Shown: in pieces, positions 26,415 through 34,952 of the stretch
Layout: the number at the start of each line of letters is the position of its first letter
Numbering within the stretch: position 1 is the stretch's first letter
DNA from: JABCPE02 sp963518845
GTDB lineage: Bacteria > Bacteroidota > Bacteroidia > Flavobacteriales > Weeksellaceae
Length of the DNA: 64,000 bases
Direction of reading: 5' to 3'
Assembly: GCA_963518845.1 (NCBI GenBank)
Contig: CAUQKV010000001.1
Location: 1 to 64,000 of the forward strand
Notes under the pieces: model-generated
Databases searched by the model: none
Told to the model about the DNA's origin: nothing
What the model saw: only the letters and a program-made list of their open reading frames with translations
Made by a program: the position numbers and the translations under genes

Positions 26415-27857
26415 ATGAGTTTATCAAACATAGAACCGCAGATTATTTGGAAAAACTTTTCTAAACTAAATGCAGTTCCAAGACCTTCCAAAAAAGAAGC
26501 GAGAGTAATAGAGTTTATCAAGAATTTTGGGGAAAGCCTAAGCCTTGATACTCAAGTGGATGAAATAGGAAATGTAATCATCCGAAAACCTGCAACAGCA
26601 GGGATGGAAAACCGCAAAACCATCGTTCTACAGGCCCACCTTGATATGGTTTGTCAAAAAAACAACGATGTAGATTTTGACTTTGAAAATCAAGGAATTC
26701 AAATGTTTGTAGATGGTGACTGGGTGAAAGCAAAAGGAACGACACTCGGTGCAGACAACGGGCTTGGCGTGGCGGCTGTTATGAGTATTTTGGAGAGCAG
26801 TGATATCGCTCATCCTGCATTAGAAGCCCTTTTCACGATAGATGAAGAAACTGGAATGACAGGAGCTTTTAACCTAAAACCCAATGTACTAAAAGGCGAA
26901 ATCCTCCTAAACCTAGACACAGAAGAAGACGATGAAATAGACATAGGCTGTGCTGGTGGCGTGGATGTAACGGCTACACAAACCTACAAAACTGCTCCTA
27001 CAAAAGGAAATTTAGTAAAAATAGAAATCAAAGGACTGCAAGGCGGACACTCTGGAATGGACATCCACAAAGGTTTTGGGAATGCAAATGTACTCCTTGG
27101 AAGACTGCTCTATAACAGCGTTGAAAGTCAAGAAATAGAGCTTATTTCCATCGATGGCGGTGGACTGAGAAACGCTATTCCAAGAGAGGCTACCGCTGTT
27201 TTTTCAGTGAAAAATGCTGATGAATTCATTACAGAAGCTAATGAATTAAAAGCTGAAATTCTACAAGAATTTGCGAGCATTGAAAAGGATTTGGTTATCA
27301 ATATTGAAAAAACTGAAAGCTCTGAAAATGGTCTTTCCAAAGAAAATTCAGCCCAAATCATCCGCGTGCTGAAATCCGCTCACAACGGCGTATACAGAAT
27401 GTCTCCTGATGTGGCTGACCTAGTGGAAGCATCCAACAACATCGCCAGAGTGGAACTAAAAAATGGTAGTTTGAAAATCCTAAACCTTACCCGTTCATCT
27501 GTGGAGTCTTCTAAATTCAATGTGGCTAACCAACTAAAAGCTGTTTTTGAACTGGGCGGGCTGAATGTAGAGTTTAGTGGCTCTTACCCTGGCTGGAAAC
27601 CAAATCCAAATTCAGAAATTCTCCGAATAATGGAGAAACTCTACACGGATAAATTTGGTTCAAAACCAAATGTAGTGGCGTGTCATGCTGGATTAGAATG
27701 CGGAATCATCGGGGCTCACTATCCTAAAATGGAAATGGTAAGTTTCGGGCCTACTATCAAGGGCGCACACTCTCCTGATGAAAGAGCAAGCATTTCTTCT
27801 ACACAGAAATTCTGGGATTTCTTAAAAGATATTCTTAAAAATATTCCAAATAAATAA
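26415..27857 (+). CDS. pepD: Aminoacyl-histidine dipeptidase (peptidase D, M20C)
   Basis: PepD hydrolyses Xaa-His dipeptides in the cytoplasm with two metal ions. The 480-residue protein has LQAHLDMVCQKNNDVDF near residue 77 (first His), GADNGLGVAAVMSI near 115 (bridging Asp), FTIDEETGMTGAFNL near 145 (catalytic Glu), GCAGGVDVTATQTY, the lid motif GLQGGHSGMDIHKGFGNANV, and VACHAGLECGIIG near 420. All key residues are present. The terminator at 27863-27899 closes a possible two-gene unit with the LURP-like gene. Confidence 0.94.
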   Translation: MSLSNIEPQIIWKNFSKLNAVPRPSKKEARVIEFIKNFGESLSLDTQVDEIGNVIIRKPATAGMENRKTIVLQAHLDMVCQKNNDVDFDFENQGIQMFVDGDWVKAKGTTLGADNGLGVAAVMSILESSDIAHPALEALFTIDEETGMTGAFNLKPNVLKGEILLNLDTEEDDEIDIGCAGGVDVTATQTYKTAPTKGNLVKIEIKGLQGGHSGMDIHKGFGNANVLLGRLLYNSVESQEIELISIDGGGLRNAIPREATAVFSVKNADEFITEANELKAEILQEFASIEKDLVINIEKTESSENGLSKENSAQIIRVLKSAHNGVYRMSPDVADLVEASNNIARVELKNGSLKILNLTRSSVESSKFNVANQLKAVFELGGLNVEFSGSYPGWKPNPNSEILRIMEKLYTDKFGSKPNVVACHAGLECGIIGAHYPKMEMVSFGPTIKGAHSPDERASISSTQKFWDFLKDILKNIPNK

Positions 27858-27862
27858 CCGAA

Positions 27863-27899
27863 AAACACCGAGCAAAATTGCTCGGCGTTTATATTTTTG
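27863..27899. terminator. Terminator between pepD and the rhodanese gene
   Basis: ACACCGAGCAA and TTGCTCGGCGT form a strong GC-rich stem followed by a T-rich tail, between convergent genes. Confidence 0.85.
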
Positions 27900-27910
27900 T
27901 TTAAAAAAAA

Positions 27911-28540
27911 TTATTTTTGTTTAGTCACTACAAATAGATTTTCTTTGGACAAACCTACCAATTCGTGCTCTACATCCACTGGTATATCATAGTAGTCATT
28001 CGGTTTTAAAATAATCTCTTGTTCGTTTATAATAAACTTAACCTCTCCTTTTAAAACAACCAAAGAAGCTGGCGTAGAAGTTTTATGTTTTTTAAAAACT
28101 CCGTTCTTTCCTAATGATACCGCTACTTGTTTTACTTTTTCTGAATCTCTCAGTATATTAAAATGAGGTTTTTCAGAATTATAATTTTCAGAGTTATCCA
28201 AATTAGTTTTAACCAAGGATTTTACATTTTCCCAAGTCTTTCCGTTGTAAACATTCTTTATTTTTTTGTCTTTAAGAAGTTTTTCCGCTTTTGCAGCTCT
28301 TATTCCCGCTTTACAAAACACCACTATATTTTTCTTTCCTTCCAGTTTAGATAGGTTATTTTCTAATTCTGTGATTGGAATATTTATAGAATTTTTCACA
28401 TTTCCTTGTGCAAATTCTTCTGGAGTTCTTACATCTACTAAGATTGTTTCTTTTTGATTAATAATTTCTGACAAAGACTGCGCTGCCAATTCTGCTGTGG
28501 AAATCAAAAGAAATCCTATCGCAAACAAAATTTTCTTCAT
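27911..28540 (-). CDS. Exported rhodanese-cupin fusion protein
   Basis: A 209-residue protein with a signal peptide (MKKILFAIGFLLISTAELAA). Residues 22-105 form a rhodanese domain: ILVDVRTPEEFAQGNVKNSI and the active-site loop VFCKAGIRAAKAE with the sulfur-carrying Cys near 92. From about 140 a small cupin barrel follows: LVVLKGEVKFIINEQEIIL and PNDYYDIPVDVEHELVG with one candidate metal His. The first domain usually moves sulfane sulfur or only binds thiols; here it acts outside the cytoplasm. The combination with a cupin in one exported chain is uncommon in my experience. The substrate is unknown. Confidence 0.83.
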   Translation of the reverse strand: MKKILFAIGFLLISTAELAAQSLSEIINQKETILVDVRTPEEFAQGNVKNSINIPITELENNLSKLEGKKNIVVFCKAGIRAAKAEKLLKDKKIKNVYNGKTWENVKSLVKTNLDNSENYNSEKPHFNILRDSEKVKQVAVSLGKNGVFKKHKTSTPASLVVLKGEVKFIINEQEIILKPNDYYDIPVDVEHELVGLSKENLFVVTKQK

Positions 28541-28657
28541 AACTTATATATTTTAAAGTCAGCGAATATACAAATTTTATTTATTCCAAATTAGATTTTT
28601 ATTCATAAAATCATATTTCACTGAAAATCAATAATTTTCATTCAAAAACAAATTTAA

Positions 28658-28665
28658 TATCTTTG
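28658..28665 (+). promoter_or_regulatory. Promoter -7 box of the 2-oxoacid oxidoreductase gene
   Basis: TATCTTTG fits TAnnTTTG, 24 bases before ATG 28689. Confidence 0.55.
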
Positions 28666-28688
28666 GGCATTATTTTTTTCATTCATCT

Positions 28689-30518
28689 ATGAATATAAAA
28701 GAACTAAAAAATGCTGTAATATTATTTGCTGGAGACTCTGGAGATGGGATACAACTCACGGGAGCGCAGTTTAGCCAGACTGTGGCTTTTTTCGGAAACG
28801 ACCTTAATACTTTGCCCGATTTCCCTGCCGAAATCCGCGCACCTTCGGGGACTATAGCGGGAGTGTCTGGGTTTCAGATTCATTTTGGAAGTAAGGAAAT
28901 CAATTCTCCTGGTGATGCTTGTGATGTTCTGGTCGCAATGAACGCTGCTGCCCTAAAGAAAAACATCAACAAAGTAAAAGAAGCTGGAATCATCATATGC
29001 AATTCTGCTGGTTTTGATAGAAAAAATCTAAACTTAGCTGGTTATGAGGCTTCTCCATTAGAGGCTTTATCGGGTGATTTTACGGTTTATGAAATTGACA
29101 TTACCAAAAACACCATCGAGGCTCTGAAAGAAACTTCTCTTTCTCAAAAAGAAAAAGACAGGTCTAAAAATATGTTTGCCCTTGGGTTCATCTACTGGCT
29201 GTTTTCCAAAGATATAGAACAAACCAAACAACATATTGAGGAATATTTCTCAAAGAAACCAGAAATCCGAGACGCCAACCTCAGCGTTCTAAAAGCTGGA
29301 TATCAGTATGGTGAAATTGCGGAAATATTCACAGAGCGGTATTCCGTAGAAAAAGCTGAAATGCAGGAAGGAACTTACAGAAGTATTTCAGGGAATGAAG
29401 CCGTAGTTTTAGGGATTTTATCAGCTGCACAAAAAGCTGATTTGGAGGTTTTTTACGGAGGATATCCCATCACTCCTGCATCAGACATTCTGCATCATTT
29501 AGCTAAATATAAACCACTGGGAGTCAAGACCTTTCAAGCGGAGGATGAAATCGCTGCCATGACCTCTATCATAGGGGCTTCCTTTGCCGGGGATTTAGGA
29601 GTTACTGCCACTTCGGGCCCTGGAATGGCACTAAAAACAGAAGGGCTGGGATTAGGCTTTATGCTGGAACTGCCCATGGTCATTATAAATGTACAACGAG
29701 GAGGGCCTTCTACTGGGCTTCCTACAAAGACTGAACAGGCCGACCTGCTCCAAGCCGTGCATGGAAGAAACGGCGAAGCGCCCATTCCTGTAATCGCACC
29801 ACAGTCGCCTTCTGACTGCTTTGAGGCTGCTTTTGAGGCCGCGAAAATCGCTTTGGAATACACCACTCCTGTCATTCTTCTTTCCGATGGATATTTGGGG
29901 AACGGAACCGAGCCTTGGCTGATTCCGAATTTTGAAAATTTACCAAAAATCCAATCGCCTTTCATAAAAGAACCCGACGAAAACGAATATCTGCCGTATC
30001 TAAGAGAAGCAAATCTTTCAAGAAAAATAGCCGTTCCTGGTACTAAAGGAAAGGAACACATCGTAGGAGGATTAGAAAAGCAGGAAAACACAGGGAATGT
30101 AAGCTATGATGCTGAAAATCACCAAAAAATGGTAAAATTAAGAGCCGAGAAATTTAATAATATTAAACATTCTTATACTCCGCTTACCTTTGACCAAGGC
30201 AAGGAAAACGCTGATATTCTAATACTTTCATGGGGCTCTTCGTATGGAAGTATCCGCGATGCAGTGAAAAACCTGCTTCAGGATAATGTTTCTGTTGCTC
30301 ATCTTCAATTAAAAAATTTGGCTCCGTTTCCACAGGATTTGGGAGAAAAACTAAGCATGTTTAAGAAAATCATTATCCCTGAAATTAACAACGGACAACT
30401 CATTCACCTGATACAAGATGAATACCAGATAAAATGCATCCCTTTTAACAAGATAAAAGGAACGCCTTTCCTCTCTTCGGAAATAGAAGAATTTGTAAAA
30501 GAGGAAAGTAAGAAATAA
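28689..30518 (+). CDS. korA: 2-oxoacid:acceptor oxidoreductase, fused gamma-alpha subunit (KorA type)
   Basis: A 609-residue fusion. Residues 1-195 are the gamma domain (VILFAGDSGDGIQLTGAQFS, FPAEIRAPSGTIAGVSGFQI); from about 235 the alpha domain follows with GNEAVVLGILSAAQKADLEV, YGGYPITPASDILHHLAKY and VTATSGPGMALKTEGLGLG, which bind thiamine diphosphate and the partner subunit, then NVQRGGPSTGLPTKTEQADL. Together with KorB it would oxidise 2-oxoglutarate (or a related 2-oxoacid) to its CoA thioester and reduce ferredoxin. KorB, normally the next gene, is not there; the next gene is a DUF3108 protein. Substrate is inferred from family form only. Confidence 0.9.
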   Translation: MNIKELKNAVILFAGDSGDGIQLTGAQFSQTVAFFGNDLNTLPDFPAEIRAPSGTIAGVSGFQIHFGSKEINSPGDACDVLVAMNAAALKKNINKVKEAGIIICNSAGFDRKNLNLAGYEASPLEALSGDFTVYEIDITKNTIEALKETSLSQKEKDRSKNMFALGFIYWLFSKDIEQTKQHIEEYFSKKPEIRDANLSVLKAGYQYGEIAEIFTERYSVEKAEMQEGTYRSISGNEAVVLGILSAAQKADLEVFYGGYPITPASDILHHLAKYKPLGVKTFQAEDEIAAMTSIIGASFAGDLGVTATSGPGMALKTEGLGLGFMLELPMVIINVQRGGPSTGLPTKTEQADLLQAVHGRNGEAPIPVIAPQSPSDCFEAAFEAAKIALEYTTPVILLSDGYLGNGTEPWLIPNFENLPKIQSPFIKEPDENEYLPYLREANLSRKIAVPGTKGKEHIVGGLEKQENTGNVSYDAENHQKMVKLRAEKFNNIKHSYTPLTFDQGKENADILILSWGSSYGSIRDAVKNLLQDNVSVAHLQLKNLAPFPQDLGEKLSMFKKIIIPEINNGQLIHLIQDEYQIKCIPFNKIKGTPFLSSEIEEFVKEESKK

Positions 30519-30574
30519 GAAAAAAAGTTTGGCAAAATATTTGTCTATCAATTAGGAATATTAAATAAAAAACC

Positions 30575-31339
30575 ATGAATAAGATTTTTGCAATGTTTAT
30601 GCTTTGGGTTTCGGCTATGATCTCGGCACAGCTGAATCACATTAACAATGGAGAGAAAATATCATACAGGATACACTACGGATTCATCAATGCGGGAACA
30701 GCAGAACTTACCACTAGCCAAGTAAATTACAAGGGCAAAGACCATCTTCGTGTGATAGGAGTAGGGAAAAGCACAGGGATAGTCAATACTTTTTTCAAGG
30801 TAAATGATGTCTATGAAAGCTATATAGATCTGGCGACTGGACTACCCAGCTTCTATGTGAGAAACATCTCCGAAGGAAGCTACAGAAGGCATTATGAGAC
30901 TACTTTTAATCACGATAACAAGACTTTGGTTCTGTATGACAAACTCAAAAAAAACTCACGAAATTTCAACACTTTTGAGGGAATACAAGATATGCTTTCT
31001 GCTTTCTATCACCTAAGAAATATGGACAGCAGCAAACTAAAAGTAGGAAACCAAGTGAAACTGACTGTCTGGATAGATGACGAAACCTACCCTTTCATGC
31101 TGAAAATAGTAGGTGTAGAAAAAAAGAAAACTAAATTTGGGAAAATAGAATGTCTTAAAATAGTTCCATCCGTACAGAGCGGAAGAATATTTAAAGAAAA
31201 AGAAGGAGTAACCATGTGGGTAACCAATGACCAAAACCATATCCCTGTAGAGATGGAGGCAAAACTCCTCGTAGGCTCACTAAAAGCCAGCATCAGTGGA
31301 TATTCTAACCTAAAATACAATTTGGATTTTAAAAAATAA
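30575..31339 (+). CDS. DUF3108 family exported protein
   Basis: A 254-residue protein with a signal peptide (MNKIFAMFMLWVSAMISAQL). The DUF3108 pattern is clear: GEKISYRIHYGFINAGTAEL at the start, then VNTFFKVNDVYESYIDLATG, and later VGVEKKKTKFGKIECLKIVP and KEGVTMWVTNDQNHIPVEM, near the end LLVGSLKASISGYSNLKY. It is predicted as a periplasmic beta-rich protein; the role of the family is not established. It is 56 bases downstream of korA and converges on a TonB receptor gene. Confidence 0.88.
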   Translation: MNKIFAMFMLWVSAMISAQLNHINNGEKISYRIHYGFINAGTAELTTSQVNYKGKDHLRVIGVGKSTGIVNTFFKVNDVYESYIDLATGLPSFYVRNISEGSYRRHYETTFNHDNKTLVLYDKLKKNSRNFNTFEGIQDMLSAFYHLRNMDSSKLKVGNQVKLTVWIDDETYPFMLKIVGVEKKKTKFGKIECLKIVPSVQSGRIFKEKEGVTMWVTNDQNHIPVEMEAKLLVGSLKASISGYSNLKYNLDFKK

Positions 31340-31375
31340 AATAAATCGTGCTTTTCGGCACGATTTATTGTTTTT
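31340..31375. terminator. Bidirectional terminator after the DUF3108 gene
   Basis: AATAAATCGTGC, loop, GCACGATTTATT and T residues: a 12-bp perfect stem between convergent genes. Confidence 0.87.
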
Positions 31376-33170
31376 AGTTCATCTTTATAGTGTAAGAAAT
31401 TCCTACATGGAACCATCTTTTAGGAAGCGGAACCAGCGCTACTTCTTCATACTGGGTATTGGTCACATTATTGATTAACCCATAAATGTCCAGCCCATTT
31501 CTCTTGAAAGAAATTTTATAATCCAACAGATGATAACTTAGGAAATCCAATCTTTGGTTATATCTATAAATCAACTGATTAGAGAAATATTTCAAAAATC
31601 TAGCTTCTACTTTACCCACCAGCTGGTGTTTTAGGTTTTCTAGTGCATATTTAGAGAATGCATAGCCTTCGGTTTCTCTCTTATTATCAATATAAGTATA
31701 TCCCGCAGAATAACTGAACCAATCCACAGGTCTATGGCTAAACTCCACTTCTACCCCTTTCAGATTGATATCTCCTATATTTTTTGATGCCCATTTTTCA
31801 GCGGATGTATTTCTTACCCAGTCTAAAGCATTGCTAGAATTTCTCATAAAACCGCTCACTTTCGCTGTGATTTTAGGATTTTGATAACGATAGCCCACCT
31901 CTGAAGAAATAGCGCTTTCTGGCTTTAAATCAGCGTCTCCTATATTTCCTGCATCAGAATAATATAGTTCAGTAAAAGTAGGAATTCTATTGACTTTCGC
32001 TACATTGGCGTAGATTTTATTATTTTCATTAAAATTAAATCCTACATCTACACCTGGGTAGAAGAAATTCCCTACCGTGTTATAATTTGCCCAAGAAATA
32101 CCAGGGACAATCTGCAATTTTTCACTGAAAAAAGAGAAATGATGCTCAAAGAAAACCTGAGTCAAAAAACGGTTTCTATGCCCCAAGTTATTACTCGCTA
32201 AAAACTCTTTTCTAATTTCTACCCCAAGTCCCGTAGTTCCTATTACAGATTGATAATTGGCATTCAGCTGCCCTCCCACATTATTCCCAATGTGCATATT
32301 TCTGTATGCTGCAGGGTTATATCTTCTCCATAGATACATGTCCTGCCCTCTACGCCAGTAGGCATTGGCATTCAGCCCCCAGTTCCCCAATTTTTGTCTG
32401 TATGCCATACTTACGATGGATGCCTGTGTTTCTTCGTACTGGTCGGCAGAAGAGCCATAGAAGCTATTTGAACCGAATTTCTTTTCGCTGAAACCAGCCT
32501 GAATTCCCACTTTTCCGTTTTTAATATCAAGTTGATTTTGATAAAAAACATTTCTAACCTGATAGTCTGTATTATAGCGGTACCCTGTGGAATAAGCCGT
32601 ATTCGCCTGTAAAGACTGGGAAAACTTCTCTCCGCCCAAATTGATATTTGCGCCCAAAGAATACGCTTCAAAATCGCCACCTTCGGCAGTTATTTTTACT
32701 GTTTTTTCTTTGTGTGTTTTAGTAATGATGTTAATAACACCTGCATAAGCATTATTCCCAAAACGCCTTGCAGCAGGGCCTTTTACGATTTCTATCTGCT
32801 CTACATTAGAGAGGTCTATGGGAATATTGAAACTATTATGCCCTGTCTGGCTGTCGTTCATACGGATGCCATTCACCAAAATCAAAACTTGGTCATAAGA
32901 CCCTCCACGGATAGAGATATCGGACAGAACGCCATTTCCGCCTCTTTTTCTGATATCCACTCCTGTATACTGCTGTAGGAGTTCATCTATGCTCTTGGCA
33001 GGAGACTGCTCTATTTCTTTATGCTGGATGACTACTATGTTTTCATTGACCTTTTGGTAGGGAGTTTCAAAGAATTTTCCTTGAATAAGCACCTCATCTA
33101 TTTGTTTTTCTTGAGCAGAAAAAGTAGCTAATGTTCCTAAAAACATTATGCTAAACAACTTTTTATTCAT
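31374..33170 (-). CDS. TonB-dependent outer-membrane receptor (BtuB-like size)
   Basis: A 598-residue receptor. Signal peptide MNKKLFSIMFLGTLATFSAQ, then a TonB-box-like EKQIDEVLIQGKFFETPYQK, a plug domain with SIDELLQQYTGVDIRKRGGNG and NVEQIEIVKGPAARRFGNNAYAG (split here by usual loops), then a 22-strand barrel ending with Phe-free KRWFHVGISYTIKMN. It imports a bulky ligand across the outer membrane with energy from TonB. No carboxypeptidase-regulatory domain is present. The size and plug resemble BtuB or colicin-I-type receptors; the ligand is unknown. A -7 box lies just upstream. Confidence 0.9.
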   Translation of the reverse strand: MNKKLFSIMFLGTLATFSAQEKQIDEVLIQGKFFETPYQKVNENIVVIQHKEIEQSPAKSIDELLQQYTGVDIRKRGGNGVLSDISIRGGSYDQVLILVNGIRMNDSQTGHNSFNIPIDLSNVEQIEIVKGPAARRFGNNAYAGVINIITKTHKEKTVKITAEGGDFEAYSLGANINLGGEKFSQSLQANTAYSTGYRYNTDYQVRNVFYQNQLDIKNGKVGIQAGFSEKKFGSNSFYGSSADQYEETQASIVSMAYRQKLGNWGLNANAYWRRGQDMYLWRRYNPAAYRNMHIGNNVGGQLNANYQSVIGTTGLGVEIRKEFLASNNLGHRNRFLTQVFFEHHFSFFSEKLQIVPGISWANYNTVGNFFYPGVDVGFNFNENNKIYANVAKVNRIPTFTELYYSDAGNIGDADLKPESAISSEVGYRYQNPKITAKVSGFMRNSSNALDWVRNTSAEKWASKNIGDINLKGVEVEFSHRPVDWFSYSAGYTYIDNKRETEGYAFSKYALENLKHQLVGKVEARFLKYFSNQLIYRYNQRLDFLSYHLLDYKISFKRNGLDIYGLINNVTNTQYEEVALVPLPKRWFHVGISYTIKMN

Positions 33171-33193
33171 TTTTATTATATTTTTTAAGGGAG

Positions 33194-33201
33194 CAAATAT
33201 A
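33194..33201 (-). promoter_or_regulatory. Promoter -7 box of the TonB receptor gene
   Basis: Leftward TATATTTG, exact match to TAnnTTTG, 24 bases before the start codon. Confidence 0.55.
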
Positions 33202-33287
33202 ATACTTTTTCAATAAATGTTGCTACTTATGACTTTTTTCATACAATTTATCCCTCTGAAAAAATCTTTTTATCCTTTTATATTTTA

Positions 33288-33295
33288 TATATTTG
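33288..33295 (+). promoter_or_regulatory. Promoter -7 box for the leader RNA and cREC gene
   Basis: TATATTTG matches the consensus exactly but lies about 210 bases before the next start codon (33508), far more than for any other gene here. It would drive a long non-coding leader or a separate small RNA. Confidence 0.55.
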
Positions 33296-33301
33296 CTTGG
33301 G

Positions 33302-33480
33302 TTTTAAAAAGTTAAAAAAGCCATGTTTTTCGCTCAAAAATATGTGTATAAATCATCTGTTGTGCAGGGTTTCGCACAGCATATTTTATGTTTAGATGAT
33401 TTTGCTTTTTCCCATATGTGTACTGACATTATCTTTCTCAATAAATAAACCAACTATTTTCTGTAGCTGGTTTCTAATTT
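33302..33480 (+). ncRNA. Candidate structured RNA or leader upstream of the cREC gene
   Basis: The 337 bases from 33171 to 33507 hold no gene. Behind the -7 box at 33288, a long helix is visible: AAATCATCT (33350-33358) pairs with AGATGATTT (33394-33402), and stacked inside it GTTGTGC (33359-33365) pairs with GCACAGC (33374-33380), with a 13-base bulge at 33381-33393. A second hairpin follows at 33447-33473 (AAACCA..CTA with TAG..TGGTTT), ending in a weakly T-rich stretch that could terminate. A stand-alone small RNA of about 175 bases (a 6S-like RNA is one possibility) or a cis-acting leader both fit. No known riboswitch motif is recognised. Confidence 0.45.
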
Positions 33481-33507
33481 CTAACAAAAATTTAAAACTA
33501 TTTATAT

Positions 33508-33795
33508 ATGAAAAAACTATACTTAGATGACTTACGAGTAACTCCAGAAGGCTTTGACAGAGTGTATAATTATGCAGATTTTGTAGAATATATTACACAA
33601 AACGGCCTGCCTGATTTTATTTCTTTTGACCATGACTTAGGCGAAGATGAGTCTGGATATGACTGCGCCAAATATCTGGTGGAGTACTGCATAGAGCACA
33701 ATCTTTCGCTCCCAAAATTCTCTGTTCACAGCCAAAATCCCGTAGGCAAAGAAAATATAGAAAGATTACTAAATAATTTTTCTGCAAGTTTCTAA
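33508..33795 (+). CDS. Cyclic-phosphate-processing receiver (cREC) domain protein
   Basis: A 95-residue single-domain protein. MKKLYLDDLRVTPEGFDRV and LPDFISFDHDLGEDESGYDCAK (around residues 35-55) are the marks of the cREC domain: the LDD(x)R start and the FDHDLG acidic loop, in a receiver-like fold. Comparative genomics by others places these domains in RNA repair or conflict systems, handling cyclic phosphate ends; enzymatic proof is limited in my knowledge. The gene follows a 210-base structured leader and precedes a secreted protein and a PD-(D/E)XK-type gene. It is not a classical response regulator. Confidence 0.75.
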   Translation: MKKLYLDDLRVTPEGFDRVYNYADFVEYITQNGLPDFISFDHDLGEDESGYDCAKYLVEYCIEHNLSLPKFSVHSQNPVGKENIERLLNNFSASF

Positions 33796-33819
33796 AACCA
33801 AATTTTAACTAAAACAAGC

Positions 33820-33866
33820 AGCTGTCCGAAGAGCTAACCCAATAAAAGGCGACATCCGAAAAGCCT
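33820..33866 (+). other. Pair of small look-alike hairpins
   Basis: Two hairpins with the same loop core occur 11 bases apart: AGCT-loop-AGCT (33820-33835) and AGGC-loop-GCCT (33847-33866). Both loops carry TCCGAA. The stems are only 4 bp. They lie between the cREC gene and the next gene and might bind a protein or be chance. Confidence 0.3.
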
Positions 33867-33906
33867 AAAAAAGAGTAGGAATAAAACAATTAAAAATTTT
33901 AATAAA

Positions 33907-34902
33907 ATGAAAAAAAGTGTTTTAATGGGTGCATTGTTAATATGTATAGCACCAAGTGTTTTTGGACAAAAGAAATCAGCTTATGAAACAAAAAAAATAG
34001 CTATAGAAAACAAATATCTACAGCAGATGGGAGTACCTCTGTCTGATATTACCCAGCTTAGAAAGAAAGGAGATTTCTTTATCAATGCTTTATTTGCCGA
34101 AAAGCTAAGTTTATATGGTAAAAACAAAGGTACAGCACAGCAAATGGCTCTTGTATCAAAAATGGCCGATGAACTAAAAGCCGCAGAAAAACTAAAAACA
34201 ACTGCAGAAATAAAAGCAGAGAAAGATAAAAAACAACAAGTTGAAGAGAAAAAAGAAGCTGAAAAACTGCAGAGAGAAAAATTATCAAAAGAACTAGAAG
34301 AGAGAGAAAAGATGGAAAAACAAGAAGCTATTATAAAAGCTCAAGACATCAATTATATCAAAAATGAGACTAAAGAAAGTTTTCTTGAATGGGCAAAAAA
34401 AGGAGAATTTGAATCAAGCAAAGAACACAATGAGCGAATTCAAAATGAAAAAATAAAGAAATTACATCAAGAAATTGCAACACACTTTATAAATAATGAA
34501 AGGCAGATATATATAAATTTAGGGACATATAATGCTGATGATAAGATCTACCCTATTACTATAATTAATCACTTTCCCGAAGTTTCGATAGAAAGCAATA
34601 TCCCCTTTGAAAAGGAGGAAGCCATTGAACTTAATATGGCTATAGGAAACAGAGATTATGTTTTTCCAATCGATCCTGATGATTGGTTTTTAAAAGACGG
34701 CTTCCTTTTTCCTATCAATATAGAAATATATTATAATGAATCTAAATCTAAAAAAATCTCTGATAAAGGAAACAATCCTCTTTTTTCAGAATATGTTTTT
34801 AATACCCATGAGTTAGGATTATCGGAATACTTCCCAGAAAACTATGTATTTACATTAGATAAAAATATTTTCAAAGAAATAATGGAGAAAAAAGAATATT
34901 AG
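33907..34902 (+). CDS. Secreted coiled-coil protein of unknown function
   Basis: A 331-residue protein with a signal peptide (MKKSVLMGALLICIAPSVFG). Residues about 85-145 are a strongly charged heptad-like coiled coil rich in Lys and Glu (for example EKLQREKLSKELEEREKMEK). The C-terminal 160 residues have a globular mixed composition with YINLGTYNADDKIYPITIIN and a repeated aromatic-acidic pattern DPDDWFLKDGFLFPINIEIY. I recognise no family. It probably resides in the periplasm. It is separated from the cREC gene by 111 bases and from the next gene by 50. Confidence 0.7.
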   Translation: MKKSVLMGALLICIAPSVFGQKKSAYETKKIAIENKYLQQMGVPLSDITQLRKKGDFFINALFAEKLSLYGKNKGTAQQMALVSKMADELKAAEKLKTTAEIKAEKDKKQQVEEKKEAEKLQREKLSKELEEREKMEKQEAIIKAQDINYIKNETKESFLEWAKKGEFESSKEHNERIQNEKIKKLHQEIATHFINNERQIYINLGTYNADDKIYPITIINHFPEVSIESNIPFEKEEAIELNMAIGNRDYVFPIDPDDWFLKDGFLFPINIEIYYNESKSKKISDKGNNPLFSEYVFNTHELGLSEYFPENYVFTLDKNIFKEIMEKKEY

Positions 34903-34952
34903 ATAGCATTAATATCTAAAAAATATTAAAATTATTTAACACACTAAAACAT

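Noticed and set aside
29534..30091. Leftward 185-codon open frame opposite korA
   Set aside because: Antisense shadow of conserved alpha-subunit motifs; no start signal or homology pattern of its own.
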